Part shown: in pieces, positions 5,500-13,247 of the stretch
Layout of the letters: every line of letters starts with the position of its first letter
Numbering within the stretch: the stretch's first letter is position 1
Assembly: GCA_947569225.1 (NCBI GenBank)
Contig: CANORX010000007.1
Span: 1 to 14,796 of the forward strand
Length of the DNA: 14,796 nt
From: an uncultured Clostridia bacterium
Lineage (GTDB): Bacteria > Bacillota_I > Bacilli_A > RF39 > UBA660
Direction: 5' to 3'
Program-made: the position numbers and the translations under genes
The notes under the pieces: generated by a model
Databases searched by the model: none
Seen by the model: the letters and a program-made list of their open reading frames with translations, nothing else
Told to the model about the DNA's origin: nothing

Positions 5500-6243
5500 T
5501 TATACATTAGTTTTGTTATATATAAATAAATATCTTGTTTTTCCTGCTAAGTCATTTTCAAATTTGTAGTTTATGTTATTAAAGTATTTGTTTATAATTC
5601 TGGTTAAGTCTTGTTCGCTTTTTTCGTTTATTTCTATTGCTATTAAAAATTTGTTTTTTAGATGAAGAGATGCATGTTTTAGTATTTGTTCTATGTGATA
5701 GGTTCCTTTGTTAGGACTAAATAGTGCTTGGTGAGGTTCTTTTAATACGTTTTTTGGAAGTTGTTCGTCTTCCATTACGTATGGTGGGTTACTTATTATT
5801 ATGTCATAGTCAGTGTCTTTTATATTTTCGTATAAGTCACTTTCTATTATGTTGATATCTAATTTTAGTTCTTCTTTATTTAGTTTTGCAACTTCTAGTG
5901 CAGAAGTTGATATGTCTGATATTGTTATGTTAGAATTTGGTAGTTTATGTTTTAAAGTTAAGCCAATACATCCTGTTCCTGTGCATATGTCTAATATTTT
6001 AGGGTTTATAAAGTTATTCTTTTTTATGTAATTGATTGTTTTTTCTATTAGGTATTCTGTTTCATATCTAGGTATTAGGGTGTTTTCATTAACTTTTATT
6101 TTTAAACCATAAAAGGAAACATATCCTATAATGTATTGGACTGGGTAGCCTTCTTTTATTTTGGATATGTTTTCGTTTGTGTATTTTCCTAGTTTTTTTA
6201 GTTCTTCTATTTCTAGATTAGATATTTTTAATTCATCATTCAT
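5500..6243 (-). CDS. prmC: Release factor glutamine methyltransferase
   Basis: PrmC (formerly HemK) uses S-adenosylmethionine to methylate the glutamine of the GGQ motif in RF1 and RF2, speeding peptide release. The 247-residue protein shows the N-terminal helical substrate-binding domain, the linker motif TLIPRYETE (55-63), the SAM-binding motif ILDICTGTGCIG (83-94), and the glutamine-binding NPPYV at 152-156. It is slightly shorter than the typical 270-290 residues, with a reduced N-terminal domain. The ATG overlaps the prfA stop by 8 bases, indicating translational coupling with its main substrate. A terminator-like hairpin follows the stop. Confidence 0.95.
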   Translation of the reverse strand: MNDELKISNLEIEELKKLGKYTNENISKIKEGYPVQYIIGYVSFYGLKIKVNENTLIPRYETEYLIEKTINYIKKNNFINPKILDICTGTGCIGLTLKHKLPNSNITISDISTSALEVAKLNKEELKLDINIIESDLYENIKDTDYDIIISNPPYVMEDEQLPKNVLKEPHQALFSPNKGTYHIEQILKHASLHLKNKFLIAIEINEKSEQDLTRIINKYFNNINYKFENDLAGKTRYLFIYNKTNV

Positions 6244-7297
6244 TTGTTATTCCCATTTTTAGTTTTTGGTCTTCTGTTATTAAGGCTTCTATTACTTCTT
6301 CTAGATTTCCTTCCATTATTTTGTCTAAGTGCATCAGAGTTAGTCCTATTCTATGGTCAGTTAATCTGTTTTGAGGATAGTTATATGTCCTTATTTTTTC
6401 TGCACGGTCTCCCGTTCCTATTTTTGTTTTTCGTGTCTCTCCTAAAGCCTCATTTTGTTCTTTTAGTTTTAAGTCATATAGTCTTGATTTTAGTATTGTT
6501 AAAGCTTTTTCTTTGTTTTTTATTTGGCTTCTTTCAACTTGACAATAAACCATAAGTCCTGTTGGTAGGTGCGTTACTCTTACTGCTGAGTCTGTTGTGT
6601 TTACACATTGTCCTCCTGCGCCTGATGAGCGACATACATCTATTTTTAAGTCTTTGTCTAGTAATTCTACTTCAACGTCTTCTGCTTCTGGCATTACTAG
6701 AACTGTTGCAGTTGATGTGTGTACTCTTCCTTGTGTTTCAGTTGCAGGTACTCTTTGTACTCTGTGTGATCCACTTTCAAATTTTAGTTTTGAGTAGACA
6801 TTTTCTCCTGATAGCATGAATTCTATGCCTGCATATCCACCAGATACTCCAGGAACTTCGTTAGTTATTTCTAATTTCCATCCTTCTTGTTCAGCATATT
6901 TAGTATACATTCTAAATAAGTCACCTGCGAATATGTTGGCTTCATCTCCACCTGCTGCTCCTCTTATTTCCATTATAACGTTTTTGTCATCATTAGGATC
7001 TTTTGGTAATAGTAATATAGTTATTTTGTTTTCTAGTTCTTCTTTTTTTAGATTTAGGTTTTCTAATTCTTCTTTTGCAAATTCTGCTAGTTCTCCGTCA
7101 TGTAACATTTCTTTTGCAGCTTCTATGTCTTCTATGACTTGACTGTATTCATGATAAGTTTCTACTGTACTTTCTAATGATGTTTTTTCTTTTGATAGTT
7201 CTTTCATTTTTTTAAAGTCATTGTATACTTCTGGTTTCATTAGTTCACTATCAAGAAAGTTGTATCTTTCTTCTATTATTTTTAATCTTTCTATCAT
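6236..7297 (-). CDS. prfA: Peptide chain release factor 1
   Basis: RF1 recognises UAA and UAG. The 353-residue length is normal. The stop-recognition PAT motif is at 184-186 (RVPATETQG) and the catalytic GGQ at 228-230, here followed by C231 where many homologues have histidine or serine. The N-terminal coiled domain and the acidic GGDEANIFAGDLF stretch (116-128) are typical. AAGGT precedes the ATG. It follows rpoE by 33 bases and overlaps prmC by 8. The gene ends in UGA, a codon read by RF2 and not by RF1, so completion of RF1 depends on RF2. Confidence 0.97.
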   Translation of the reverse strand: MIERLKIIEERYNFLDSELMKPEVYNDFKKMKELSKEKTSLESTVETYHEYSQVIEDIEAAKEMLHDGELAEFAKEELENLNLKKEELENKITILLLPKDPNDDKNVIMEIRGAAGGDEANIFAGDLFRMYTKYAEQEGWKLEITNEVPGVSGGYAGIEFMLSGENVYSKLKFESGSHRVQRVPATETQGRVHTSTATVLVMPEAEDVEVELLDKDLKIDVCRSSGAGGQCVNTTDSAVRVTHLPTGLMVYCQVERSQIKNKEKALTILKSRLYDLKLKEQNEALGETRKTKIGTGDRAEKIRTYNYPQNRLTDHRIGLTLMHLDKIMEGNLEEVIEALITEDQKLKMGITNE

Positions 7298-7330
7298 TTT
7301 TTACCTTCTTCCTTGTATGTTAATACTTAG

Positions 7331-7768
7331 TTAAAGGTCACCTTCATTTTCGTCGTCTATTACTACTAAGTCCTTTAACTCATCATCAGTTTCATCGTCA
7401 TCTGGTTCTTTTGCATCATTTAAGAATATGTCTTCATCTTCTTCTATTTGTGTTTCTTCTAGTGTTTCTTCTTCTATTTCTTCTATTTCTTCTTCGTCTT
7501 CTTCTATTTCAATTTTTGCTGTGTGATTTTCTCTTAAATCCCAATATCCTTGTTCTAATTGTATAAATCTTTTTTCAGTAGCTAGTAGTGTGAAAAAGTC
7601 TGCAATTCTTGCTTCATATTCACTATCACTCATTCCTAGTAGTTCTTTTATGTTTCCGAATATGTCTACTGTTTTCATTTTTTTTCCTTTTTCTTTTAAT
7701 ATTAGATATGCTATGTCATCAAATGGCATCGCTTCTAATTCTTCTTTTGTTATATCTTTTATTTTCAT
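7331..7768 (-). CDS. rpoE: DNA-directed RNA polymerase delta subunit
   Basis: Delta is the small acidic RNA polymerase subunit of Bacilli. It helps core enzyme recycle and raises promoter selectivity. The 145-residue protein has a folded HARE-HTH domain (about residues 1-88), with the motifs FDDIAYLILKEKGKKM and YEARIADFFTLLATEKRFIQL, then a disordered tail made almost wholly of E and D (about 88-145). It is shorter than the Bacillus subunit (about 173) mainly in the tail. AAGGTGAG precedes the ATG and a good promoter lies upstream. It heads the transcript that continues into prfA and prmC. Confidence 0.93.
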   Translation of the reverse strand: MKIKDITKEELEAMPFDDIAYLILKEKGKKMKTVDIFGNIKELLGMSDSEYEARIADFFTLLATEKRFIQLEQGYWDLRENHTAKIEIEEDEEEIEEIEEETLEETQIEEDEDIFLNDAKEPDDDETDDELKDLVVIDDENEGDL

Positions 7769-7796
7769 TTTTTCTCACCTTCTCTTAACACTCAAA

Positions 7797-7824
7797 ATTA
7801 TACTAATATTTTATAATAAATCAA
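7797..7824 (-). promoter_or_regulatory. Sigma-A-type promoter of rpoE-prfA-prmC
   Basis: On the minus strand TTGATT (7824-7819) and a perfect TATAAT (7802-7797) are 16 bases apart, about 28 bases before the rpoE ATG. Confidence 0.7.
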
Positions 7825-7881
7825 GTGATTTTGTTAATCTTTTTTATTATATTCAAAATATATACATTTTATATGTGTTTT

Positions 7882-7910
7882 TTGCTTATATTTTTTCTTT
7901 TTTTTACAAT
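7882..7910 (+). promoter_or_regulatory. Promoter of the class A PBP gene
   Basis: TTGCTT (7882-7887) and TACAAT (7905-7910) are 17 bases apart, and the spacer is nearly all T. It is divergent from the rpoE promoter in the same 162-base gap. The ribosome-binding site TAGGAGAA follows at 7919-7926. Confidence 0.55.
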
Positions 7911-7930
7911 AATAAGAATAGGAGAATTGT

Positions 7931-9886
7931 ATGAGAAAGTTATATTTTATTTGGAAAATGTTTTGTTTTTTGTTTATTAGTGGTTTGATTCTTCTAATGG
8001 GATTTTATTTGTATGCTTATATTACACCTAAGATGGATATTCATAATTCTAATAGAGTTGTTATGTTTGATAAGGATGATGAGGTGTTTTATGAGAATAC
8101 TAATAATACTTCTTGGGTAAATTTGGAAGATATTAGTAAGTATGCTATAGATGGTATAGTTGCTACTGAGGATAAAAATTTTTATAGTCATAATGGGTTT
8201 GATTTTCTTAGAATTGTTAAGGCTTTAGCGGCTGATTTTAAGAGTGGAGAGTTTAATCAGGGTGCTTCTACTATTAGTCAACAGTATATTAAGAACTTAT
8301 TTTTAACTTTTGATAAGACTTGGGAGAGAAAGATAGAGGAGGCTTATCTTACTTTTGAGTTAGAGGTTCATTATTCTAAAGATGAGATTTTGGAAGGATA
8401 TTTAAATTCTATTAATTATGGAGCAGGGAATTATGGTATTCAGAATGCTAGTTTGTATTATTTTAATAAGGATGCTAAGGATTTGTCTTTAGCAGAGGCT
8501 TCTATGATTGTGGGTATTCCTAAGAATCCTACTTATTATAATCCTGTTTATTATTTTGATAATGCTAAGAAAAGGCAAAAAGTGGTTTTAGAGAGTATGG
8601 TTAATAATGGTTATATTAGTAAGGAAGAGATGGAGAGTGCTTATAATACGGAGCTTAGTTTTTATGGAGTTAAGCCTAATAATTATATTGTGAGTTCTTT
8701 ATATTATAAGGATGCGGTTATAGAGGAGTTAAATAATATTTCTTCTATTCCTAAGTCTTTGATTGAGACTGGTGGTTTGAAGATTTACACTAATTTGGAT
8801 AGTGTTGCACAGAGGAAGCTAGAAGGTATTATTAAAGAGGAGATGAGCGATACTGGAGATTTACAGGTTGGTGCTTTGATAAGAGAACCTAAGACTGGTA
8901 ATATTGTGGCTTTGATAGGGGGAAAGAATTATAATGAAAGTCAATATAATAGGGTGACAATGGCTAAGAGACAAGTAGGTTCTACTTTTAAACCAATTCT
9001 TTATTATGCTGCTTTAGAAAATGGGATGACTTCTTCTTCTACTTTTATGAGCGAGGCAACTACTTTTTCTATAGGTAATGATGAGACTTATTCTCCTACT
9101 AATTTTGCTAGTAAGTATGCAAATAAGGAGATTACTATGGCCGATGCTTTGGCTCTTTCTGATAATATTTATGCAGTTAAGACTCATTTGTTTTTGGGGA
9201 CTAGTGTTCTTAAGGAGACTGGTAATAGAATGGGTATTAAGACAAGTTTACCTAATAATGTTAGTTTAGCTTTAGGTACTACGGAAATCGGTATGATAGA
9301 TTTTAGTAATGCTTTTGCGACTCTTGCTAATAATGGGATTAAAAATGAACCTAGGTTAATTAGAAAGGTTACTGATTTGGATGATAATGTGATTTATGAG
9401 GCTAGTTATGAGGAAGAGCAAGTGTTGGATACAAGGTATACTTTTATTTTAAATGAGATGATGAGTAATACTTATAATTATGATTATATTGATTATGCTA
9501 GTCCAACTTTGTTAACTGTTAGTGGGCTTCTTACTAAAAAATATGGGGCTAAGTCTGGAACAACGTCTTCTGATTATTGGGTAGTAGGGTATAATCCTGA
9601 TGCTTTAGTTATGGTTTGGAATGGTTTTGATGATAATAGAGATGTTGATTCTGTTTCTTCTAAGATACCTAAAAAGATATGGGCACGCACGATTGAGAGT
9701 TATTTGGAAGGTAAAGAAGGTAGTTGGTATGATATTCCTAAGGGTGTTACTGCAACATTTGTTAATCCTATTAGTGGTAGTACTAGTGATTTATCTGTTA
9801 AAGATACTTTGTTTTATATTAAAGGTACAGAGCCTTCGTATGTTATAGAAGATATGCCTATTATCGGAAAAGAAGAAAACTCCTAG
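7931..9886 (+). CDS. Class A penicillin-binding protein (PBP1A type)
   Basis: This bifunctional enzyme polymerises lipid II glycan strands and cross-links them outside the membrane. The 651-residue protein has a short cytoplasmic start and one membrane segment (about 11-31). The GT51 glycosyltransferase domain follows (about 60-240), with catalytic E80 in EDKNFYSHNGFD (80-91), GASTISQQYIKN (111-122), RKIEEA (133-138) and EILEGYLN (152-159). The penicillin-binding transpeptidase domain (about 310-600) carries the active serine S351 in STFK, SDN at 410-412 and KSGTT at 541-545. All catalytic motifs are intact. It stands alone between the divergent rpoE operon and the convergent Noc-like gene. 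Its TAG stop lies inside the stem of its terminator. Confidence 0.95.
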   Translation: MRKLYFIWKMFCFLFISGLILLMGFYLYAYITPKMDIHNSNRVVMFDKDDEVFYENTNNTSWVNLEDISKYAIDGIVATEDKNFYSHNGFDFLRIVKALAADFKSGEFNQGASTISQQYIKNLFLTFDKTWERKIEEAYLTFELEVHYSKDEILEGYLNSINYGAGNYGIQNASLYYFNKDAKDLSLAEASMIVGIPKNPTYYNPVYYFDNAKKRQKVVLESMVNNGYISKEEMESAYNTELSFYGVKPNNYIVSSLYYKDAVIEELNNISSIPKSLIETGGLKIYTNLDSVAQRKLEGIIKEEMSDTGDLQVGALIREPKTGNIVALIGGKNYNESQYNRVTMAKRQVGSTFKPILYYAALENGMTSSSTFMSEATTFSIGNDETYSPTNFASKYANKEITMADALALSDNIYAVKTHLFLGTSVLKETGNRMGIKTSLPNNVSLALGTTEIGMIDFSNAFATLANNGIKNEPRLIRKVTDLDDNVIYEASYEEEQVLDTRYTFILNEMMSNTYNYDYIDYASPTLLTVSGLLTKKYGAKSGTTSSDYWVVGYNPDALVMVWNGFDDNRDVDSVSSKIPKKIWARTIESYLEGKEGSWYDIPKGVTATFVNPISGSTSDLSVKDTLFYIKGTEPSYVIEDMPIIGKEENS

Positions 9887-9902
9887 ATTTTAGGAGTTTT
9901 TT
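9876..9902 (+). terminator. Terminator of the PBP gene, twin of 10070-10092
   Basis: AAAACTCCTA (9876-9885) pairs perfectly with TAGGAGTTTT (9891-9900) over a 5-base loop, followed by more T. The stop codon (9884-9886) spans the end of the left arm and the loop. Confidence 0.85.
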
Positions 9903-9911
9903 AGTAGCTAT

Positions 9912-9957
9912 AAAAAGTAGCAAAAAACTGGCGAAAGTGGCAAAAAAGTAGCAAAAA
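9912..9957. repeat. Helically phased A-tracts (predicted curved DNA)
   Basis: Five A-runs of 5, 6, 3, 6 and 5 bases (9912-9916, 9922-9927, 9934-9936, 9942-9947, 9953-9957) have centres 10.5, 10.5, 9.5 and 10.5 bases apart. They are separated by short GC-containing spacers such as GTAGC and GTGGC. A-tracts in phase with the DNA helix bend DNA intrinsically. The block lies in the gap between the two convergent genes. Confidence 0.7.
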
Positions 9958-10069
9958 GTATTATAGAATTTTTAAATAAATTATCTTAATTTCCAACAAG
10001 AAAGTGATTCTTTTTGATCGTTATATATTTTACCTTATTCTATTTCTATCATTTGTTCTCCATAATATT

Positions 10070-10092
10070 AAAACTCCTAGAATTTAGGAGTT
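10070..10092 (-). terminator. Hairpin at the end of the Noc-like gene
   Basis: AACTCCTA (10072-10079) pairs with TAGGAGTT (10085-10092) over a 5-base loop. On the minus strand the stem begins within the stop codon (10093-10091) and is followed by TTTTAATATT, a weak T-tract. The stem is the same as that of the PBP terminator. Confidence 0.6.
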
Positions 10093-11338
10093 AGTCTTTT
10101 TTTATTTTTATTATTATTTGATACATATCTTCAAAGTCAAATTCTTCTGTGTCTACTTCAAATCCTAGTTCTTCTATTTTTTTAGCTTCAGTTCTTGCTA
10201 CATTTATTGCGCGACTTATGCTTTTTGTGCTAGATACTTCAGGAGTAGGTGGTACACTTTGATATGAATTTTGATTTTGTTCTTTAAATTCTTCTATTAG
10301 ACTGTTACTACTTTGTGGAATATTTTGTTGTGATTGTGTGTTTGTTGTTTGTGAAGGAACTTCAAAATTCATTACTTCAGGTGCTACTTCTTGGAATGGA
10401 TTTATTGCCATTCCAGGTTTTATTAATTCTCCCATGTCTACATTTGCTGCTGTATCTTCTAGAGATATTTTAGTAGGTTTACCTGTAGATGTATCTTCAT
10501 CACTTTCTTTTCTAAGTAGCATGTCTATGTCACTTGGTTTGTGTTCTTTTATTATGTCTTCTGATTCATTTTTTATTTTGTTTATATCAACATCAAAAGC
10601 AGAAGGTGCTGGATTTACTATATTAGTATTTTGATTAAACATGTTTGCTAGATTGTCTGCTGATCCTGGTATAGGTGTTACTGGTGGGATATTAGTTAAT
10701 GGTGGTGCTTGGACTGGTTGTTGTGGTGCTACTGGTCTACCTAATATTTTATTTATTTCATCATCTGTTTGTCTAACTGTAAGTCTTTCTGTTATTATTC
10801 TATTAAGCATGATTACTTGTAAGCTTTCATCTGGTATTTGTAAAAGACTTCTTGCATGTCTTTCAGATATTTGATTTTTTAGTAATGCTTCTTGGACTGC
10901 TTTTGTTAGGCTTAATAATCTTAGTTTGTTTGCTATAGTAGACTGCGCGATTCCCATTTTTGCAGCTAATTCTTCTTGTGTTAGACCCATATCAGTTAGT
11001 TTTTTATATGATTGTGCTTCTTCCATTGCGGATAGGTCTTTTCTTTGTAAGTTTTCTACAACTGCGACTTCTGCACTTTGTTGGTCATTTATATTCATTA
11101 TAATTGCAGGTACTGTTCTTAAGCCTGCCATCATTGCAGCTTTGTGCCTTCTTTCTCCTGCGATTATTTCGTATTTATCTCCAATTCGCCTTAAAACTAA
11201 TGGTTGTATTATTCCATGAACTTTTATAGAATCTGCTAATTCTTTTAATTCATTTTCGTTAAAAGAAAGTCTAGGTTGAAATCTGTTAGGTATTATTTCA
11301 TCTACTCTTATTTCCATTATATTGTTTTCGCGGTTCAT
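10091..11338 (-). CDS. noc: Noc-like ParB-family CTPase with long disordered C-terminal region
   Basis: The N-terminal 200 residues are a ParB/Noc CTP-binding and DNA-binding module: HGIIQPLVLR (41-50), GERRHKAA (61-68), ENLQRKDLSAMEEA (95-108) and the helix-turn-helix TQEELAAKMGIAQSTIANKL (120-139). The recognition helix has Q and K where ParB proteins usually have R and T (QSTIANK), and R precedes LTVRQT where ParB has G. These are Noc-type residues, pointing to a nucleoid-occlusion site rather than parS. The position after mnmG and rsmG also fits noc. The short amphipathic membrane-targeting start of Bacillus Noc is absent. Residues about 201-370 are rich in P, Q, N, S and T and look disordered. 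Residues 372-415 look like a small folded domain. At 415 residues it is far longer than Noc (about 283). AAGGGG precedes the ATG. Confidence 0.85.
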   Translation of the reverse strand: MNRENNIMEIRVDEIIPNRFQPRLSFNENELKELADSIKVHGIIQPLVLRRIGDKYEIIAGERRHKAAMMAGLRTVPAIIMNINDQQSAEVAVVENLQRKDLSAMEEAQSYKKLTDMGLTQEELAAKMGIAQSTIANKLRLLSLTKAVQEALLKNQISERHARSLLQIPDESLQVIMLNRIITERLTVRQTDDEINKILGRPVAPQQPVQAPPLTNIPPVTPIPGSADNLANMFNQNTNIVNPAPSAFDVDINKIKNESEDIIKEHKPSDIDMLLRKESDEDTSTGKPTKISLEDTAANVDMGELIKPGMAINPFQEVAPEVMNFEVPSQTTNTQSQQNIPQSSNSLIEEFKEQNQNSYQSVPPTPEVSSTKSISRAINVARTEAKKIEELGFEVDTEEFDFEDMYQIIIKIKKD

Positions 11339-11375
11339 ATCACACGCCCCTTATCTTTTTTATCTTATGTTTTAT

Positions 11376-11404
11376 ATTTTATAGTATTTTTGTGTTTTTT
11401 TCAA
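11376..11404 (-). promoter_or_regulatory. Sigma-A-type promoter of the Noc-like gene
   Basis: On the minus strand TTGAAA (11404-11399) and TAAAAT (11381-11376) are 17 bases apart, in the 118-base gap after the TraB-family gene. This suggests the Noc-like gene is transcribed separately. Confidence 0.6.
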
Positions 11405-11456
11405 GTCATTATGTTTAAATTCATTTTAATTGTGTCTAATGGTTCTAAGTATGTTG

Positions 11457-12380
11457 TTATTGTTCTATTATTCTTATTTTGTAATCTTTTTCTTCTAGTA
11501 AATCTATTATTCCTTTTTCTCCAATTACATGCGCTAGGCCTACTATCATGAAGACGTCTTCATCTTTTTCTAAGAATTCTTCTATTTTGATTGCCATTTT
11601 TTGGTTTCTATCATAAAGCAATTTGTTTTGGTAATCTCTTTCTTCTTCTGTATTAAAGTTTTCTTCTTCTTTTAGTAATTCTTCTAATTTTGTTTTATTT
11701 GCTTTTAAATATTCTTCATATAAAAGTTTTAATTCTTTTTTTCCTTCTTCATAGTTATCTATTGTTTCATTTATTTGATTTATGAAGAATTCATTACTGT
11801 AATCAAGTAATAATGACATTTGTTCTTCATATGTTTCTAATTCTATTATTGGTTTTTCTTCGTTGTGTGCGAGTGTTAGAAAGTATTCATCGACTCCACT
11901 GTTTATTAGATTTAATTCCATACTAGGTAATAATGATAAGTAGTTAGATATATATCCTATTTTAAAGTATTTTAATTGCTCATATTTTAATAAGCCTTTA
12001 TTTTCTAAAAATGTTGATAGTTTTATTTTTAAATCTTCAGGTATTATTTCTTCTATTGTTTCATTTGGTTTTGCTATAAATGTTTCTAAATCCATGTTAG
12101 TATTTTGTATGTCTAACTCTACTGCTAAATATTCGCTTTTGTTATATAATTCAATTAGTTTTTTATTAAATTTTGTTATTCTTTCGTCACCTATATGTAT
12201 TGATCCTAGTAAGTTAATGCAACTATTTTTATCGCATATTTCATAGGTTATTGGCATGTACTCTAATTCTTCTTTGGGTTCTTTATTCTTTTTAATATAT
12301 TCTTTACTGTAATTAAAGATTAGTATTGAACTTATTAAGGTTATTATTATGCTTGTAGTTATTATTATTTTCTTTTTCAT
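11457..12380 (-). CDS. TraB/GumN-family protein, membrane-anchored
   Basis: This 307-residue protein has a lysine start and one N-terminal membrane segment (residues 4-22), placing the rest outside the cell. It carries the TraB/GumN (TIKI-like) pattern: LLGSIHIG (57-64), AVELD (86-90), GVDEYFL (162-168) with KPIIELETYEEQ (176-187), RNQKMA (258-263) and VGLAHVIGEKGIIDLL (280-295). The conserved G-H and E residues are those proposed as the metal-protease site in eukaryotic TIKI relatives, so protease activity is possible but unproven here. Residues 205-260 are a charged helical insert. AAAGGAG precedes the ATG. It lies between rsmG and the Noc-like gene, where Bacillus has nothing, and has its own promoter and an upstream terminator. 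Its substrate is unknown. Confidence 0.82.
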   Translation of the reverse strand: MKKKIIITTSIIITLISSILIFNYSKEYIKKNKEPKEELEYMPITYEICDKNSCINLLGSIHIGDERITKFNKKLIELYNKSEYLAVELDIQNTNMDLETFIAKPNETIEEIIPEDLKIKLSTFLENKGLLKYEQLKYFKIGYISNYLSLLPSMELNLINSGVDEYFLTLAHNEEKPIIELETYEEQMSLLLDYSNEFFINQINETIDNYEEGKKELKLLYEEYLKANKTKLEELLKEEENFNTEEERDYQNKLLYDRNQKMAIKIEEFLEKDEDVFMIVGLAHVIGEKGIIDLLEEKDYKIRIIEQ

Positions 12381-12399
12381 TTCTTATCTCCTTTTAAAG

Positions 12400-12408
12400 A
12401 TTATATCA
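12400..12408 (-). promoter_or_regulatory. Extended -10 promoter of the TraB-family gene
   Basis: The minus strand has TGATATAAT, a perfect extended -10, about 20 bases before the start codon. The -35 position (TTTAAG at 17 bases) is weak. Confidence 0.6.
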
Positions 12409-12463
12409 CTCTTATGGGTGTTCTTAAAGTTATTTTAAGTTGTATATGTTAAATCAATGTAAG

Positions 12464-12496
12464 AAAAAACTTAAATTTTATTTTTAAATTTAAGTT
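12464..12496 (-). terminator. Terminator of mnmG-rsmG
   Basis: AACTTAAATTT and AAATTTAAGTT form an 11-base-pair stem (12468-12478 with 12486-12496) with a 7-base loop. On the minus strand it runs into TTTTTT. It separates rsmG from the TraB-family gene. Confidence 0.88.
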
Positions 12497-12539
12497 CCTT
12501 TGTTTTATATTTTCTTTAATATTTTGTAATTATTTCAAC

Positions 12540-13247
12540 TTATTTTTTTATCTCTTTTTTAATTTTGTTATATTCCCTTGGATAATCTTTAGGTGTTTCT
12601 TTTATTTTCTTAATTTTTAATATAGTTCTTTTAGAGTTTTCTATTGGTAGATTATATTCTATTATATCTTCTACTAATCCTCCTAGTAGGTTTAATTTAT
12701 TTTTACTTTCTTCTAGTTCTTCTTTGTAACTTGATTTTAATGGAATGAAGTATCCATTTATTTTTAAGGCTGGAAATTCTAATTCAGATATTATACTTAA
12801 ATGTGAGACTGCTCGTGATGTTGCAAAGAAAAATTTGTTTCTGTTGTTTTTTGTGTATTCTTCAGCACGTGAGTTTATTATTTCTATATTGTTTAAGTTA
12901 AGTTTTTCTTTTACTATTTCTAAAAAATTACTTTTTTTGCCATTTGATTCTACTAATGTTATTTTAAGTTTGGGATTAACAATTGCTAATGGTATTCCTG
13001 GAAATCCTGCGCCTGTTCCTATGTCTAATAGGTTAGTGTCTTCTTTTAGTTGTTCTATTCTCATTAAACATAAAGAGTCATAGAAATGTTTTAGATATAT
13101 TTCTTTATCTTCTGTTATGCTAGTTAGGTTAAATTTTTTGTTGTAGTCTTTTAAGAGTTCTTTATAATTTTCAAACATGTTTATTTCTTTGTCACTTAAT
13201 GTTATGTTAAGTTCTTTTAAATGATTTTGAAATTCTTCTTTATTCAT
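12540..13247 (-). CDS. rsmG: 16S rRNA (guanine-527-N7)-methyltransferase
   Basis: RsmG (GidB) methylates G527 of 16S rRNA using S-adenosylmethionine; its loss gives low-level streptomycin resistance in many bacteria. The 235-residue protein has normal length. It shows the N-terminal helix YNKKFNLTSITE (35-46), the SAM-binding loop LLDIGTGAGFPGIPLAI (73-89), LVESNGKKSNFL (98-109), and the family segment ATSRAVSHLS. AAGGAG lies 7 bases before the ATG, inside mnmG. The ATG overlaps the mnmG stop by 8 bases, so the two are translationally coupled, as in many bacteria. A strong terminator follows. Confidence 0.96.
   Translation of the reverse strand: MNKEEFQNHLKELNITLSDKEINMFENYKELLKDYNKKFNLTSITEDKEIYLKHFYDSLCLMRIEQLKEDTNLLDIGTGAGFPGIPLAIVNPKLKITLVESNGKKSNFLEIVKEKLNLNNIEIINSRAEEYTKNNRNKFFFATSRAVSHLSIISELEFPALKINGYFIPLKSSYKEELEESKNKLNLLGGLVEDIIEYNLPIENSKRTILKIKKIKETPKDYPREYNKIKKEIKK

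Noticed and set aside
6244..7142. Long + strand frames opposite prfA rich in leucine or serine
   Set aside because: They are antisense shadows produced by the A-rich minus-strand codons and lack ribosome-binding sites; prfA explains the region completely.
7420..7510. Repetitive TTCTTCTATTTC-like run as a simple repeat element
   Set aside because: It is the coding sequence of the acidic tail of RNA polymerase delta, where GAA and GAT codons repeat.
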